From Deltaproteobacteria bacterium RBG_16_54_18 (GTDB lineage: Bacteria; Desulfobacterota; B13-G15; RBG-16-54-18): a stretch of 22,838 nucleotides of DNA. A model generated the notes under the pieces. It was given only the letters and a program-made list of their open reading frames with translations. It searched no databases and was not told the DNA's origin. Position 1 is the first letter of the stretch. Every line of letters begins with the position of its first letter. The translations under genes were made by a program, and so were the position numbers. The DNA lies in assembly GCA_001797935.1 (NCBI GenBank), contig MGQT01000001.1, positions 1 to 22,838 on the forward strand. Reading direction: 5' to 3'. This document shows, piece after piece, positions 8,310 to 16,255 of the stretch.

Positions 8310-8378
8310 AAGAAATCATCAGAAACGTGGGGGCGGCACGATGAAAGAAATTATCAATGAATTGAGGAGTGCTCGATG
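8274..8378 (+). repeat. Threefold degenerate 35-bp tandem repeat across the murF-mraY junction
   Basis: Three consecutive 35-bp units start at 8274, 8309 and 8344. They open GAAGAAATAATTA, AAAGAAATCATCA and AAAGAAATTATCA. By hand comparison units 1 and 3 agree at 27 of 35 positions and units 2 and 3 at 24 of 35. Unit 1 encodes the murF C-terminus, unit 2 is non-coding spacer, and unit 3 contains the mraY ribosome-binding site (GAGGAG, 8364-8369) and ends in the mraY start codon. Divergence shows the duplication is not recent. Confidence 0.7.
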
Positions 8379-8379
8379 A
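8341..8379 (+). other. 12-codon micro-ORF leading into mraY
   Basis: An ATG at 8341 opens a reading frame MKEIINELRSAR whose TGA (8377-8379) overlaps the mraY ATG (8376) as ATGA. It resembles the last 12 residues of MurF (MEEIIKELRNAL), because it comes from the third unit of the 35-bp repeat. A G-rich GGGGGCGG at 8329-8336 could serve as its ribosome-binding site. It may carry ribosomes from murF across the 66-bp gap to mraY, or may be an untranslated relic. Confidence 0.35.
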
Positions 8380-9446
8380 TTTATCATCTGTTGTATCCGC
8401 TCCATACCACCTATAGCGCCTTTAATGTCCTGAAGTATATCTCTTTCAGGAGCATCTCCGCCACCCTGACCGCCCTGCTCATCACGTTCATCCTGGGCCC
8501 CTGGCTCATCAGGAAGCTCAAGGAGCTCCAGCTCGGGCAGCGGGTGCGGGAGGAGGTCCCGGAGCGGCACCGGGCCAAGGAAGGGACGCCGACTATGGGG
8601 GGGAGCCTCATCATTATCGCCGTAGTCGGATCGACCATGCTGTGGAGCATCTTGACTAACCCCTATGTATGGTTGGTCCTTTTTGTTACCCTTGCCTATT
8701 CCTTCCTCGGTTTTGTGGACGATTATCGCAAAGTCAAAAAGGGCAAGGGGATCGCCGGCAAGACCAAACTCTTTTACCAGACGATTATCGCCCTGGCCGG
8801 GGCGGCGGTGCTGTTTATCTTTTTGGACTTTAATACACACCTCACCCTCCCCTTCGTAAAAAATATCCGCCCTGATTTGGGATTGTTCTATATCCTCCTT
8901 ATCGTCTTCATCCTTGTGGGGACCTCGAACGCCGTCAATCTCACCGACGGGCTCGACGGCTTGGCAATAGGCCCGGTGATGATTAGCGCCGGAACCTTGG
9001 CCCTCGTCACCTATCTGGCGGGAAACTCCCAGTTCGCCCACTACCTCCAGATACCGTATACCAGCGGCTGTGGGGAGTTGAGCATCTTCTGCGGCACGAT
9101 CGTCGGAGCGGGATTGGGATTTCTCTGGTTTAACACCTACCCGGCGCAGATCTTCATGGGGGACATCGGCTCTCTCTCCCTGGGGGGTGCCTTGGCAACG
9201 GTTGCCGTCATCGCCAAACATGAAGTCCTCTTGGCCATCGTGGGGGGGATCTTTGTCATCGAGGCCCTTTCGGTAATCATCCAGGTAGCGGTCTACCAAA
9301 CGAAAAAGAAACGGGTGTTTAAGATGGCCCCCATCCACCATCATTTCGAGTTAAAGGGGTGGGTCGAGCCGAAGATCATCGTGCGTTTCTGGATCGTCAC
9401 GATCATCTTGTCCTTGCTGGCCATCAGCACCTTAAAATTACGATAA
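8376..9446 (+). CDS. mraY: Phospho-MurNAc-pentapeptide transferase MraY
   Basis: MraY transfers phospho-MurNAc-pentapeptide from UDP to undecaprenyl phosphate, making lipid I in the inner membrane. The 356-residue polytopic protein keeps the known motifs: KEGTPTMGG (68-76), FVDDYRK with catalytic Asp115/Asp116 and the following KGKGIAGKTKLFYQ, NAVNLTDGLDGLA (185-197), FMGDIGSLSLG (260-270, Asp263) and the HHH loop (321-323, HHHFELKGW). The start gives MIYHLLYPLH...FNVLKYISFR, which matches the family's usual N-terminus. AGGAG at 8365-8369 is well placed, 6 nt before the ATG. It follows murF after 66 bp, one of the widest gaps in the cluster, and this gap contains the 35-bp repeat. Confidence 0.97.
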   Translation: MIYHLLYPLHTTYSAFNVLKYISFRSISATLTALLITFILGPWLIRKLKELQLGQRVREEVPERHRAKEGTPTMGGSLIIIAVVGSTMLWSILTNPYVWLVLFVTLAYSFLGFVDDYRKVKKGKGIAGKTKLFYQTIIALAGAAVLFIFLDFNTHLTLPFVKNIRPDLGLFYILLIVFILVGTSNAVNLTDGLDGLAIGPVMISAGTLALVTYLAGNSQFAHYLQIPYTSGCGELSIFCGTIVGAGLGFLWFNTYPAQIFMGDIGSLSLGGALATVAVIAKHEVLLAIVGGIFVIEALSVIIQVAVYQTKKKRVFKMAPIHHHFELKGWVEPKIIVRFWIVTIILSLLAISTLKLR

Positions 9447-9452
9447 GGTACG

Positions 9453-9467
9453 ATGAAGAGGCGATGA
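9453..9467 (+). other. 4-codon micro-ORF and 11-bp tandem duplication before murD
   Basis: Between the mraY stop and the murD start two copies of an 11-bp unit follow each other: CGATGAAGAGG (9451-9461) and CGATGAAGAGA (9462-9472). The first copy opens a micro-ORF ATG-AAG-AGG-CGA-TGA whose stop overlaps the murD ATG (9464) as ATGA. AGG at 9446-9448 precedes the first ATG. Whether the first ATG is used is unknown. Confidence 0.35.
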
Positions 9468-10858
9468 AGAGAAACCTAATAGATAAGGAATTGCGGGACA
9501 AACGGGCCGTCGTCGCGGGAATGGCTGCCACGGGCATGGCAGCTGCGGAGTTCCTTTCGCAACAGGGTGCAACGGTCATCGTGAGCGAGATCAAGACCGA
9601 AGATCTCCTCGGCGATTATCCCCGCAGGCTCCGTTCCTTGAATGTGGCGTTGGAGATGGGGCAACACTCCGCCCAAACATTCGACAGCGCAGCGTTAATC
9701 GTCCTAAGCCCGGGCGTGGACCCCGCCGCCCTTCCCTTGGCCCAGGCTCAGGCCAAGGGCATCCCCATCGTGAGCGAGGTCGAGCTTGCCTCGTGGTTTC
9801 TGACCCCGCCCCTCATTGCGATCACAGGGACCAACGGCAAGAGCACGACCACGGCGCTGATCGGTCACCTCCTCTTATCGTGGGGAAAAAAGGTCTTTGT
9901 CGGCGGCAATATCGGGACCCCGCTGACAACGTATCTCCTGCGCGACGATGACGCCGACTACATCGTGGCCGAAATCAGCAGCTTTCAATTGGAGGCCATT
10001 GCGACGTTCAGGCCTTTTATCTCCCTCTTGCTCAATGTGGGTGAAGACCACCTCAGCCGCCACCCTACCCTCGCCGCGTATGCCGCGGCCAAGGCACGGA
10101 TCTTCCAGAATCAAGGCGTACAGGATTGGGCAGTGCTCAACCACGATGATATGATTGTCAGGTCCCTTATCCCGCCGATCAAGGCGCAACTCCTCCTCTT
10201 TAGCAGGGAGCAACAAGGGGGAGACCTGGGGGTATGGTTTGAGGCGCCTGGCACCGTCGTGTATAAGGGGAAGGGGCAAGGGAGTAAAAAAGAGCGGTTT
10301 TCCTTGGCACGGGTAAAGATCAAAGGGATGCATAACGTCGAAAATATCATGGCGGCCGTGGGTGCCGCGAGGATCTGCGGCATGCCGTCGGCCGTCATCC
10401 AGGACGCCCTGGATACCTTTGCCGGCCTCGAACACCGGCTCGAGCTCGTGGGTGAGTGGCACGGGGTCAGCGTCTACAACGACTCAAAGGCGACGAACGT
10501 GGCCTCGGCCTTGACAGCGCTGCAAAGTCTCGATAGCCCGATTATCCTCCTGGCAGGGGGGAGAGACAAGGGAGGAAGTTATGCCCCACTGCGGGGGGTC
10601 ATGAAAGAACGGGTAAAGGCCCTGATCCTGATGGGCGAGGCCAAAGAAAAGATGCGCGCGGCCTTTCAAGACCTCCTCCCCGTATATCTTGTCGCCGGGA
10701 TGGAAGAAGGCGTACGCCTGGCCTGGAACATCGCCCAGGGGGGTGAGGCAATCCTCCTGTCGCCCGCCTGCTCAAGCTTTGACATGTTCCATGACTACGA
10801 GGACCGCGGCAGGACCTTTAAGGAGATAGTCCGCCGGGTCTCGGGAGGCACGGGATGA
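9464..10858 (+). CDS. murD: UDP-MurNAc-L-alanine:D-glutamate ligase MurD
   Basis: MurD adds D-Glu to UDP-MurNAc-L-Ala. The reading frame is open from 9359 inside mraY, but the ATG at 9464 is chosen because it gives MKRNLIDKELRDKRAVVAGM, placing the N-terminal Rossmann strand at the usual distance, and a 464-residue protein of normal size. Motifs are SPGV (82-85), P-loop GTNGKST (122-128), GGNIGTPL (147-154), EISSFQLE (170-177) and the carbamylated-Lys site YAAAK (206-210), followed by the H-R-x-E-x-V and NDSKATN motifs. The segment NVGEDHLSRH (191-200) has Ser where MurD usually has Asp (DHxDR). The stop overlaps the ftsW start (ATGA). Confidence 0.95.
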   Translation: MKRNLIDKELRDKRAVVAGMAATGMAAAEFLSQQGATVIVSEIKTEDLLGDYPRRLRSLNVALEMGQHSAQTFDSAALIVLSPGVDPAALPLAQAQAKGIPIVSEVELASWFLTPPLIAITGTNGKSTTTALIGHLLLSWGKKVFVGGNIGTPLTTYLLRDDDADYIVAEISSFQLEAIATFRPFISLLLNVGEDHLSRHPTLAAYAAAKARIFQNQGVQDWAVLNHDDMIVRSLIPPIKAQLLLFSREQQGGDLGVWFEAPGTVVYKGKGQGSKKERFSLARVKIKGMHNVENIMAAVGAARICGMPSAVIQDALDTFAGLEHRLELVGEWHGVSVYNDSKATNVASALTALQSLDSPIILLAGGRDKGGSYAPLRGVMKERVKALILMGEAKEKMRAAFQDLLPVYLVAGMEEGVRLAWNIAQGGEAILLSPACSSFDMFHDYEDRGRTFKEIVRRVSGGTG

Positions 10859-11961
10859 AAAAGAAATACGATCAGCTTCTCATTTATATCGTCCTGGCGC
10901 TCCTGGTCATCGGGTGGATCATGGTCTACAGTTCGAGCGCCGTGGTAGCCAAGATGACGTACAACGACAGCTTCAAGTTTTTAAAAAAGCAGCTCCTCTT
11001 CTCGCTGATCGGTTTGATCGGCATGGTCGCGGCCATGCGCATCGATTATCGCCGCTGGATGAGGTGGGCCTATCCCATCCTCGCGGCAAGCATCCTCCTG
11101 CTGCTCGTGGTCTTGATACCGGGGCTCGGTCTGAGCCTTCAGGTGGGGGTGGCGAGGAGATGGCTGATGACCCCCTTGTTCGCCTTTCAGCCGTCTGAGC
11201 TGGCGAAGTTGGCCCTCGTGTTCTTTATCGCCTATGCCCTCACGAAAAAAGGTGAGCGGATTAAGGAATTCGCCCACGGCTTTCTCCCCATCATGATCAT
11301 CGCCGGCATTATGATCATCCTCGTTATCCTGGAGCCCGACATGGGCACGGCCGTTTTCATGGGCCTCTTGACCGTGATCCTCCTCTTTATCGGTGGGGTA
11401 AGGGTTTCCTATCTCTTGGCGCTCCCCCTGATGGCGGCGCCGGGGTTGTACCTCTTCGTCATCCGCTTTCCCTACGCCTATCGAAGGTTGACGGCCTACC
11501 TGCACCCGTGGGAGGATATGCAGGGGATGGGTTTTCAGATCATTCAATCCTTCGTGGCATTGGGCGCGGGAGGACCCTGGGGCGTCGGGCTCGGCGACGG
11601 CAAGCAGAAGCTCTTTTTCCTCCCCGCTGCCCATACCGATTTTATCCTCGCCATCTTGGGCGAGGAAGCGGGTTTTATCGGCATCGCGGTGCTGATCATC
11701 CTCTTTGCCCTCTTGGTCTGGCGGGGGATGCGGATCTCTCTCAAGACACCGGATACCTTCGGTGCCTATCTGGCAATCGGGATCACCTGCATGATCGCCC
11801 TGCAGGTCATCATCAACATGGGTGTGGTACTGGGGTTGCTCCCGACCAAGGGGCTTACCCTCCCCTTTATCAGTTACGGAGGAACCTCCTTGGTGGTAAA
11901 TCTGGTAGGCGTGGGAATTTTGCTGAACATCTCGGCACGGGGAGAAAAGGATGACGGGTAA
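10855..11961 (+). CDS. ftsW: Septal peptidoglycan glycosyltransferase FtsW (SEDS family)
   Basis: FtsW is the SEDS-family polymerase that makes septal glycan strands from lipid II with FtsI. The 368-residue protein has about ten hydrophobic segments and the SEDS motifs VYSSSAVVA (24-32), ARRW (100-103), FQPSELAKLA (111-120), LEPDMGTA (159-166), PAAHTDFILAILGEEAGF (257-274) and LPTKGLTLPFISYGGTS (329-345). FtsW rather than RodA is favoured by its place between murD and murG. The start ATG overlaps the murD stop and the 3' end overlaps murG by 11 bp. Confidence 0.96.
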   Translation: MKKKYDQLLIYIVLALLVIGWIMVYSSSAVVAKMTYNDSFKFLKKQLLFSLIGLIGMVAAMRIDYRRWMRWAYPILAASILLLLVVLIPGLGLSLQVGVARRWLMTPLFAFQPSELAKLALVFFIAYALTKKGERIKEFAHGFLPIMIIAGIMIILVILEPDMGTAVFMGLLTVILLFIGGVRVSYLLALPLMAAPGLYLFVIRFPYAYRRLTAYLHPWEDMQGMGFQIIQSFVALGAGGPWGVGLGDGKQKLFFLPAAHTDFILAILGEEAGFIGIAVLIILFALLVWRGMRISLKTPDTFGAYLAIGITCMIALQVIINMGVVLGLLPTKGLTLPFISYGGTSLVVNLVGVGILLNISARGEKDDG

Positions 11962-13036
11962 GGTCGTCATCGCCGGCGGAGGGACCGGTGGGCACCTCTT
12001 CCCCGGCATTGCCGTGGCCGAGGAATTCACCCGCAGAAAAGAGGGGTGGGAGGTCATATTTATCGGCACCGGCAAAGAATTAGAACGCCGTATCCTCTCC
12101 CGCTGGGGGTTTAAGCTGATGACCATCCCCGCCGCCCCCTTGAAGGGGAAGTCCGGATGGAGAAAGATCGCGGCCATCGCGACCCTGGTGCAGGGGATAG
12201 GGCGATCCATCGTGCTCTTGCGACGGGTCTCCCCGCGCCTCGTCATCGGCTTGGGGGGATACTCCGCCGGGGCGGTGGTGCTTGCCGCCTATTTCTTGAG
12301 GATCAGACGGGTGATCCAGGAACAAAATGTTCAACCGGGCTTTACCAATAGGATGGCCGCGCGCTTTGCCCAGCGTGTTTTTCTCTCGTGGGCAACGGGT
12401 GCGCAATTTTCCCCTGCCGAGAAGGTGCGGGTAACGGGTAATCCCCTGCGCCAAGAGGTCCTTCAGGGAAGGGGGAAGGAGCGCAAAGGCAAGGGGTTCA
12501 CGCTCTTCATCCTCGGCGGCAGCCAAGGGGCAACCGCCATCAACAAGGGAATGAGAGAGGCCCTCCCCCTCCTCCACGAGATAAAAAAAGAGCTGCATGT
12601 CATCCACCAGACCGGTGCAGAGGATGCAGCATGGGTAAAACAAGGATATAAGGAGTATGGCTTCCAGGCCTCGGTATATCCTTTTATCGATGACATGGCC
12701 CGCTGTTATCACGAGGCTCATCTGGCGATCTGCCGGGCCGGCGCTGCTACGATAACGGAGCTCTGCGCCTGGGGCAGGGCCTCCATCTTGATACCCTATC
12801 CCTACGCCGCCGACGACCACCAGAGAAGAAATGCGGAATTCATAGTGCAGCGCGGCGCGGGAAAGATGCTCCCCCAGGAAGAGCTCTCGGGAAAAAGGCT
12901 GGCGCAGGAGATCCTTGCGCTCTATCATGATCAAAGAGTCTTGCAGGAGTTGGAACAAAAAGCAGCAGCACTGGGCACACCGGATGCCGCTGCTCGTATC
13001 GTCGATGAATGCTACCGTCTGTTGGGCATGGGATAA
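11951..13036 (+). CDS. murG: Undecaprenyl-PP-MurNAc-pentapeptide GlcNAc transferase MurG
   Basis: MurG is the GT28 glycosyltransferase that converts lipid I to lipid II on the inner face of the membrane. The 361 residues contain the glycine-rich loops GGGTGGHLFPGIAVA (9-23) and GLGGYSAG (100-107), the acceptor-side segment EQNVQPGFTNR (124-134), GGSQGA (189-194), and the UDP-GlcNAc-binding region RAGAATITELCAWGRASILIP (262-282) followed by DDHQRRNA (288-295). The ATG at 11951 gives MTGKVVIAGGG, the usual beginning, and overlaps the end of ftsW by 11 bp. AGGAGAAAAGG-like purines lie just before it. Confidence 0.97.
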   Translation: MTGKVVIAGGGTGGHLFPGIAVAEEFTRRKEGWEVIFIGTGKELERRILSRWGFKLMTIPAAPLKGKSGWRKIAAIATLVQGIGRSIVLLRRVSPRLVIGLGGYSAGAVVLAAYFLRIRRVIQEQNVQPGFTNRMAARFAQRVFLSWATGAQFSPAEKVRVTGNPLRQEVLQGRGKERKGKGFTLFILGGSQGATAINKGMREALPLLHEIKKELHVIHQTGAEDAAWVKQGYKEYGFQASVYPFIDDMARCYHEAHLAICRAGAATITELCAWGRASILIPYPYAADDHQRRNAEFIVQRGAGKMLPQEELSGKRLAQEILALYHDQRVLQELEQKAAALGTPDAAARIVDECYRLLGMG

Positions 13037-13045
13037 GGAAGAGAC

Positions 13046-14428
13046 GTGTATAGGAAAAGAAACGAACAGATACACTTCGTCGGCATCGGGGGGATCGGCA
13101 TGAGCGGCATCGCCGAGCTGTTATTGAATCTCGGCTATCGCGTGACGGGGTCGGATGCAAAGGAGACGGAGATCACGAGGCGCCTCAGCCAGTTGGGGTG
13201 CCGGATAACCTATGCCCACCGGCAAGAGAACATCCAGGGAGCGGATGTGGTGGTGATCTCCTCCGCCATCAGGGCAGACAACGCGGAAATTCAGGAGGCC
13301 CGGGCGCAGATGATCCCGGTTATCCCGCGCGCCGAGATGCTGGCAGAGTTGATGCGGATGAAATACGGCATCGCCATCGCCGGCACCCACGGCAAGACGA
13401 CGACGACCTCCTTGATTGCCACCGTCCTCGCCCATGCCGGGCTCGATCCCACCATGGTCGTGGGCGGCCGGCTCAACAGTCTGGGAAGCAATGCCCGGCT
13501 GGGAACCGGGGAATTTCTGGTAGCCGAGGCCGATGAGAGCGACGGCAGCTTCCTCACCTTATCGCCGACCATCGCCATCGTCACCAACATAGACCCCGAA
13601 CACCTGGACTATTATAAGGATATTGGACAGATAAAGAAGGCCTTTGCCGAGTTTATGAATAAGGTACCGTTTTACGGGATCTCCATCTTGTGCCTCGACC
13701 ACGAGAACATCCGTGACCTGTTACCCCAGATGACCAAGCGGTATATTACGTACGGCTTCGACCCAGACGCAAGCCTGCGGGGTGAGGCCATGACCCCTGT
13801 CGAATGGGGGATCTCTTTTAACGTTTTTTGGCATGACCGCTTGCTCGGGGAAGTCAGACTACGGATACCGGGGATCCATAACGTCGCCAATGCCCTCGCT
13901 GCCGTCGCGTGCGGGCTCAAGCTGGACATAGAGTTTCGCCTGATCCAAGAGGCCCTCGAGGGCTTTACCGGGGTACACCGGAGATTCCAGCTCAAGGGTG
14001 AACATGCCGGCGTGACGGTTATCGATGACTATGCCCACCACCCCGTCGAGATACAGGTCACGCTGGCGGCAGCCAAAGGGCTCGGGAAGAAAAGGATCGT
14101 CGCCCTGTTCCAGCCGCACCGCTACACCAGGACCCGGGATCTCTTCGGTGCATTCCTCTCTGCCTTTGCGCAGGCAGACGTGCTCTTCATCACCGACATC
14201 TACCCGGCGGGAGAAGATCCGATCCCCGGGGTAACGGCCAAGGCCCTTTTTGAGGAGATCGAGAAGAGAGGGGGCACGGAGGTCCGTTACGTGCCTGAAA
14301 AAGAACGATTGGTGGGTGAAGTCATGACCGTGGTTGCGCCCGGTGACATCGTCATCACCCTGGGCGCGGGGAATATATGGGAGATAGCGGAGGCCATCGC
14401 GGAGGCCTTACGGGGGCAGGCCGCATGA
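13046..14428 (+). CDS. murC: UDP-N-acetylmuramate:L-alanine ligase MurC
   Basis: MurC attaches L-Ala, the first residue of the stem peptide. The 460 residues show the Rossmann loop GIGGIGMSGIA (13-23), P-loop GTHGKTTTTS (113-122), EADESDGSF (161-169), NIDPEHLDYY (181-190), and in the C-terminal domain DDYAHHPVEI, FQPHRYTRT and ITDIYPAGE. The start is a GTG at 13046 with AAGGAAG at 13035-13041, 9 bp after the murG stop; the protein begins MYRKRNEQIHFVGIGGIGM as expected. The stop overlaps the murB start. Confidence 0.97.
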   Translation: MYRKRNEQIHFVGIGGIGMSGIAELLLNLGYRVTGSDAKETEITRRLSQLGCRITYAHRQENIQGADVVVISSAIRADNAEIQEARAQMIPVIPRAEMLAELMRMKYGIAIAGTHGKTTTTSLIATVLAHAGLDPTMVVGGRLNSLGSNARLGTGEFLVAEADESDGSFLTLSPTIAIVTNIDPEHLDYYKDIGQIKKAFAEFMNKVPFYGISILCLDHENIRDLLPQMTKRYITYGFDPDASLRGEAMTPVEWGISFNVFWHDRLLGEVRLRIPGIHNVANALAAVACGLKLDIEFRLIQEALEGFTGVHRRFQLKGEHAGVTVIDDYAHHPVEIQVTLAAAKGLGKKRIVALFQPHRYTRTRDLFGAFLSAFAQADVLFITDIYPAGEDPIPGVTAKALFEEIEKRGGTEVRYVPEKERLVGEVMTVVAPGDIVITLGAGNIWEIAEAIAEALRGQAA

Positions 14429-15348
14429 TCAACAACGGTCTCGAAAAAAGGATCCGGAAAGAAGGCTTTCGCGGGGATATTCGCCACGCGGTCCCCATGA
14501 GCGAGATCACCTCGCTCCGGATTGGCGGACCTGCCGACATCATCTTCTATCCCCTGGGGGTAGAAGACTTGCAACTGGTGACGGCCGTGTGCCAAGAGCA
14601 CGGGATACACTGCCTCATCCTCGGCAACGGCACCAATCTCGTGGCCTCGGACAAGGGCGTGCGCGAGCCCCTGATAAATCTTTCACGCGGCCTAGACGCG
14701 ATAAACGTGAAGGGGCAAACCATCGTGGCCGAAGCCGGCATCGGACTCTCCCGTCTGCTGCGTCTTTGCGAGGCGAACGCTTTGAGCGGTCTGGAGGCCT
14801 TGACCGGCATCCCGGGGACGGTAGGGGGAGCACTGCGGATGAACGCCGGCAGCTGGGGAGTAGAGCTGGGAAACCTCATCTCATCTCTGACCGTTATGGA
14901 TGCACAGGGAGAGATCGGAGAAATGAAGCGCCGGGAAGTCGAATTCAGCTATCGAGGGATGAATCTTCCAACCGACGCGGTTATCCTCCGGGGAGAATTT
15001 TCTCTCCCTCAGGGAGAAAAAAAGGAGATCACGAAACGAATGCGGCACTTCCTGCGAAAAAAAAAGGAAACACAACCGCTCGCACAGCCCAGCGCGGGCT
15101 CGATCTTCAAAAACCCAGCGGGCATACCGGCAGGACAATTGATCGAAGCAGCGGGATTAAAAGGCATGCGCCGGGGAGATGCCATGATCTCCCCCCTGCA
15201 CGCGAACTTTATCGTCAACATGGGCAAGGCGCAGGCCAGGGATATCCTCGGGCTGATAGATATGATACAAAAACGGGTTTACCAAACAACGGGTACCATG
15301 CTCGAGCTGGAGGTCGTGATCATTGGCGAAGCAGAATTGGCTGCATAA
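14425..15348 (+). CDS. murB: UDP-N-acetylenolpyruvoylglucosamine reductase MurB
   Basis: MurB is the FAD-dependent NADPH reductase that makes UDP-MurNAc. The frame is open upstream to an ATG at 14377 inside murC, but the ATG at 14425 is preferred because it overlaps the murC stop (ATGA) like six other junctions here and gives a normal 307-residue protein. Motifs are SLRIGGPAD (30-38), GNGTNLV (67-73, usually GSNLL), TGIPGTVGGALRMNAG (127-142), SYRGMN (175-180), the catalytic-Ser segment SAGSIFKNP (223-231), HANFIVN (259-265) and the final LELEVVIIGE containing the conserved Glu. It resembles the shorter type II MurB proteins. It overlaps ddl by 26 bp. Confidence 0.95.
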   Translation: MINNGLEKRIRKEGFRGDIRHAVPMSEITSLRIGGPADIIFYPLGVEDLQLVTAVCQEHGIHCLILGNGTNLVASDKGVREPLINLSRGLDAINVKGQTIVAEAGIGLSRLLRLCEANALSGLEALTGIPGTVGGALRMNAGSWGVELGNLISSLTVMDAQGEIGEMKRREVEFSYRGMNLPTDAVILRGEFSLPQGEKKEITKRMRHFLRKKKETQPLAQPSAGSIFKNPAGIPAGQLIEAAGLKGMRRGDAMISPLHANFIVNMGKAQARDILGLIDMIQKRVYQTTGTMLELEVVIIGEAELAA

Positions 15349-16255
15349 ACGCATCGGCGTGATCATGGGGGGCACATCGCGGGAGCGGGAGATATCCTTG
15401 AAGACCGGCCGCACCATACTCAAGGCCCTGCAGGAGGAAGGTTATCAGGCAAAGGGCATTGAGGTATCCGCGGATATCGTCGCACGCCTCGTCGCAGAAC
15501 CGATGGACGTAGCCTTCATCGCCCTCCACGGTCGGGGGGGTGAAGACGGAACGCTCCAGGGGCTCCTTGAATTGTTGCGGATCCCCTACACGGGCTCCGG
15601 CGTACTGGCGAGTGCCCTTGCCATGAACAAGATCAAGGCGAAAGAGATTTTCCGCTATCACGGCATCCCCACGCCGGAATTCATCTCCCTTCAAGGCGGT
15701 AAGGTTGATGAACCGCCCTTTCCGCCGCCCTGGGTGGTGAAACCGGCCTCCGAGGGTTCAACCATCGGTATCGATATCGTCATGGACCGCGCGGGGTTGG
15801 CGTCGGCCGTACAACGAGCGAGAAATTATGATCAGGAGGTCCTTGTCGAGCGTTTCATCCACGGCAAGGAACTCACGGTCGCAATCCTCAAGGGAGAGCC
15901 CCTCCCCGTCATCGAGATCGTCCCGAAAAAAGGATTCTATGATTATCAGGCAAAGTATACGCCGGGGCAGACGGAATATATCTGCCCGGCGAGGATTAAG
16001 GACCAGCAACATGCCGAGGTGCAACGCATTGGTCTCAGGGCCTATCATGCGCTCGGCTGCAGCGGTTGTGCGAGAGCTGATATCTTCCTCAACGAGCAAG
16101 GCGAGATCTTCGTCATCGAGGTAAATACCGTGCCCGGGATGACGGAGACCAGTCTCGTGCCCAAGGCAGCGGCGCACGTAGGGATCTCCTTCAACCGCCT
16201 GGTAGAAATCATCTTAGAGGATGCCTCCATAAGGATCGAGGGAGGAGAAGCATGA
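15323..16255 (+). CDS. ddl: D-alanine:D-alanine ligase
   Basis: Ddl is the ATP-grasp enzyme that makes the D-Ala-D-Ala used by MurF. The 310 residues show MGGTSREREIS (15-25), LHGRGGEDGTLQG (68-80), the ATP-binding KPASEGSTIGI (140-150), FYDYQAKY (205-212), CPA (221-223), ADIFLNEQGE (252-261) and EVNTVPGMTETSLVP (266-280). The start is a TTG at 15323, inside the 3' end of murB, with TGGAGG at 15308-15313 nine bases upstream; the next in-frame ATG (15365) would cut into the first conserved strand. The length is normal for DdlB. The 26-bp overlap with murB suggests coupled translation. The stop overlaps ftsQ (ATGA). Confidence 0.95.
   Translation: MAKQNWLHKRIGVIMGGTSREREISLKTGRTILKALQEEGYQAKGIEVSADIVARLVAEPMDVAFIALHGRGGEDGTLQGLLELLRIPYTGSGVLASALAMNKIKAKEIFRYHGIPTPEFISLQGGKVDEPPFPPPWVVKPASEGSTIGIDIVMDRAGLASAVQRARNYDQEVLVERFIHGKELTVAILKGEPLPVIEIVPKKGFYDYQAKYTPGQTEYICPARIKDQQHAEVQRIGLRAYHALGCSGCARADIFLNEQGEIFVIEVNTVPGMTETSLVPKAAAHVGISFNRLVEIILEDASIRIEGGEA

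Noticed and set aside
9359..9463. Extension of murD by 35 codons into the mraY 3' end
   Set aside because: The extra residues lie antiphase over conserved MraY sequence and show no MurD similarity; the ATG at 9464 gives the normal N-terminus.
10981..12246. A 421-codon open frame on the - strand opposite ftsW and murG; similar long - strand frames at 8319-9344, 12080-13075 and 162-1070
   Set aside because: Their translations are rich in Asp, Glu, Gly, His and Arg without recognisable domains, and they lie antisense to clearly recognised genes. They are shadows of GC-biased codon use.
14377..14424. Extension of murB by 16 codons into murC
   Set aside because: The ATGA overlap at 14425 fits the pattern of the cluster and the extra residues (Gly-rich) are not part of the MurB fold.
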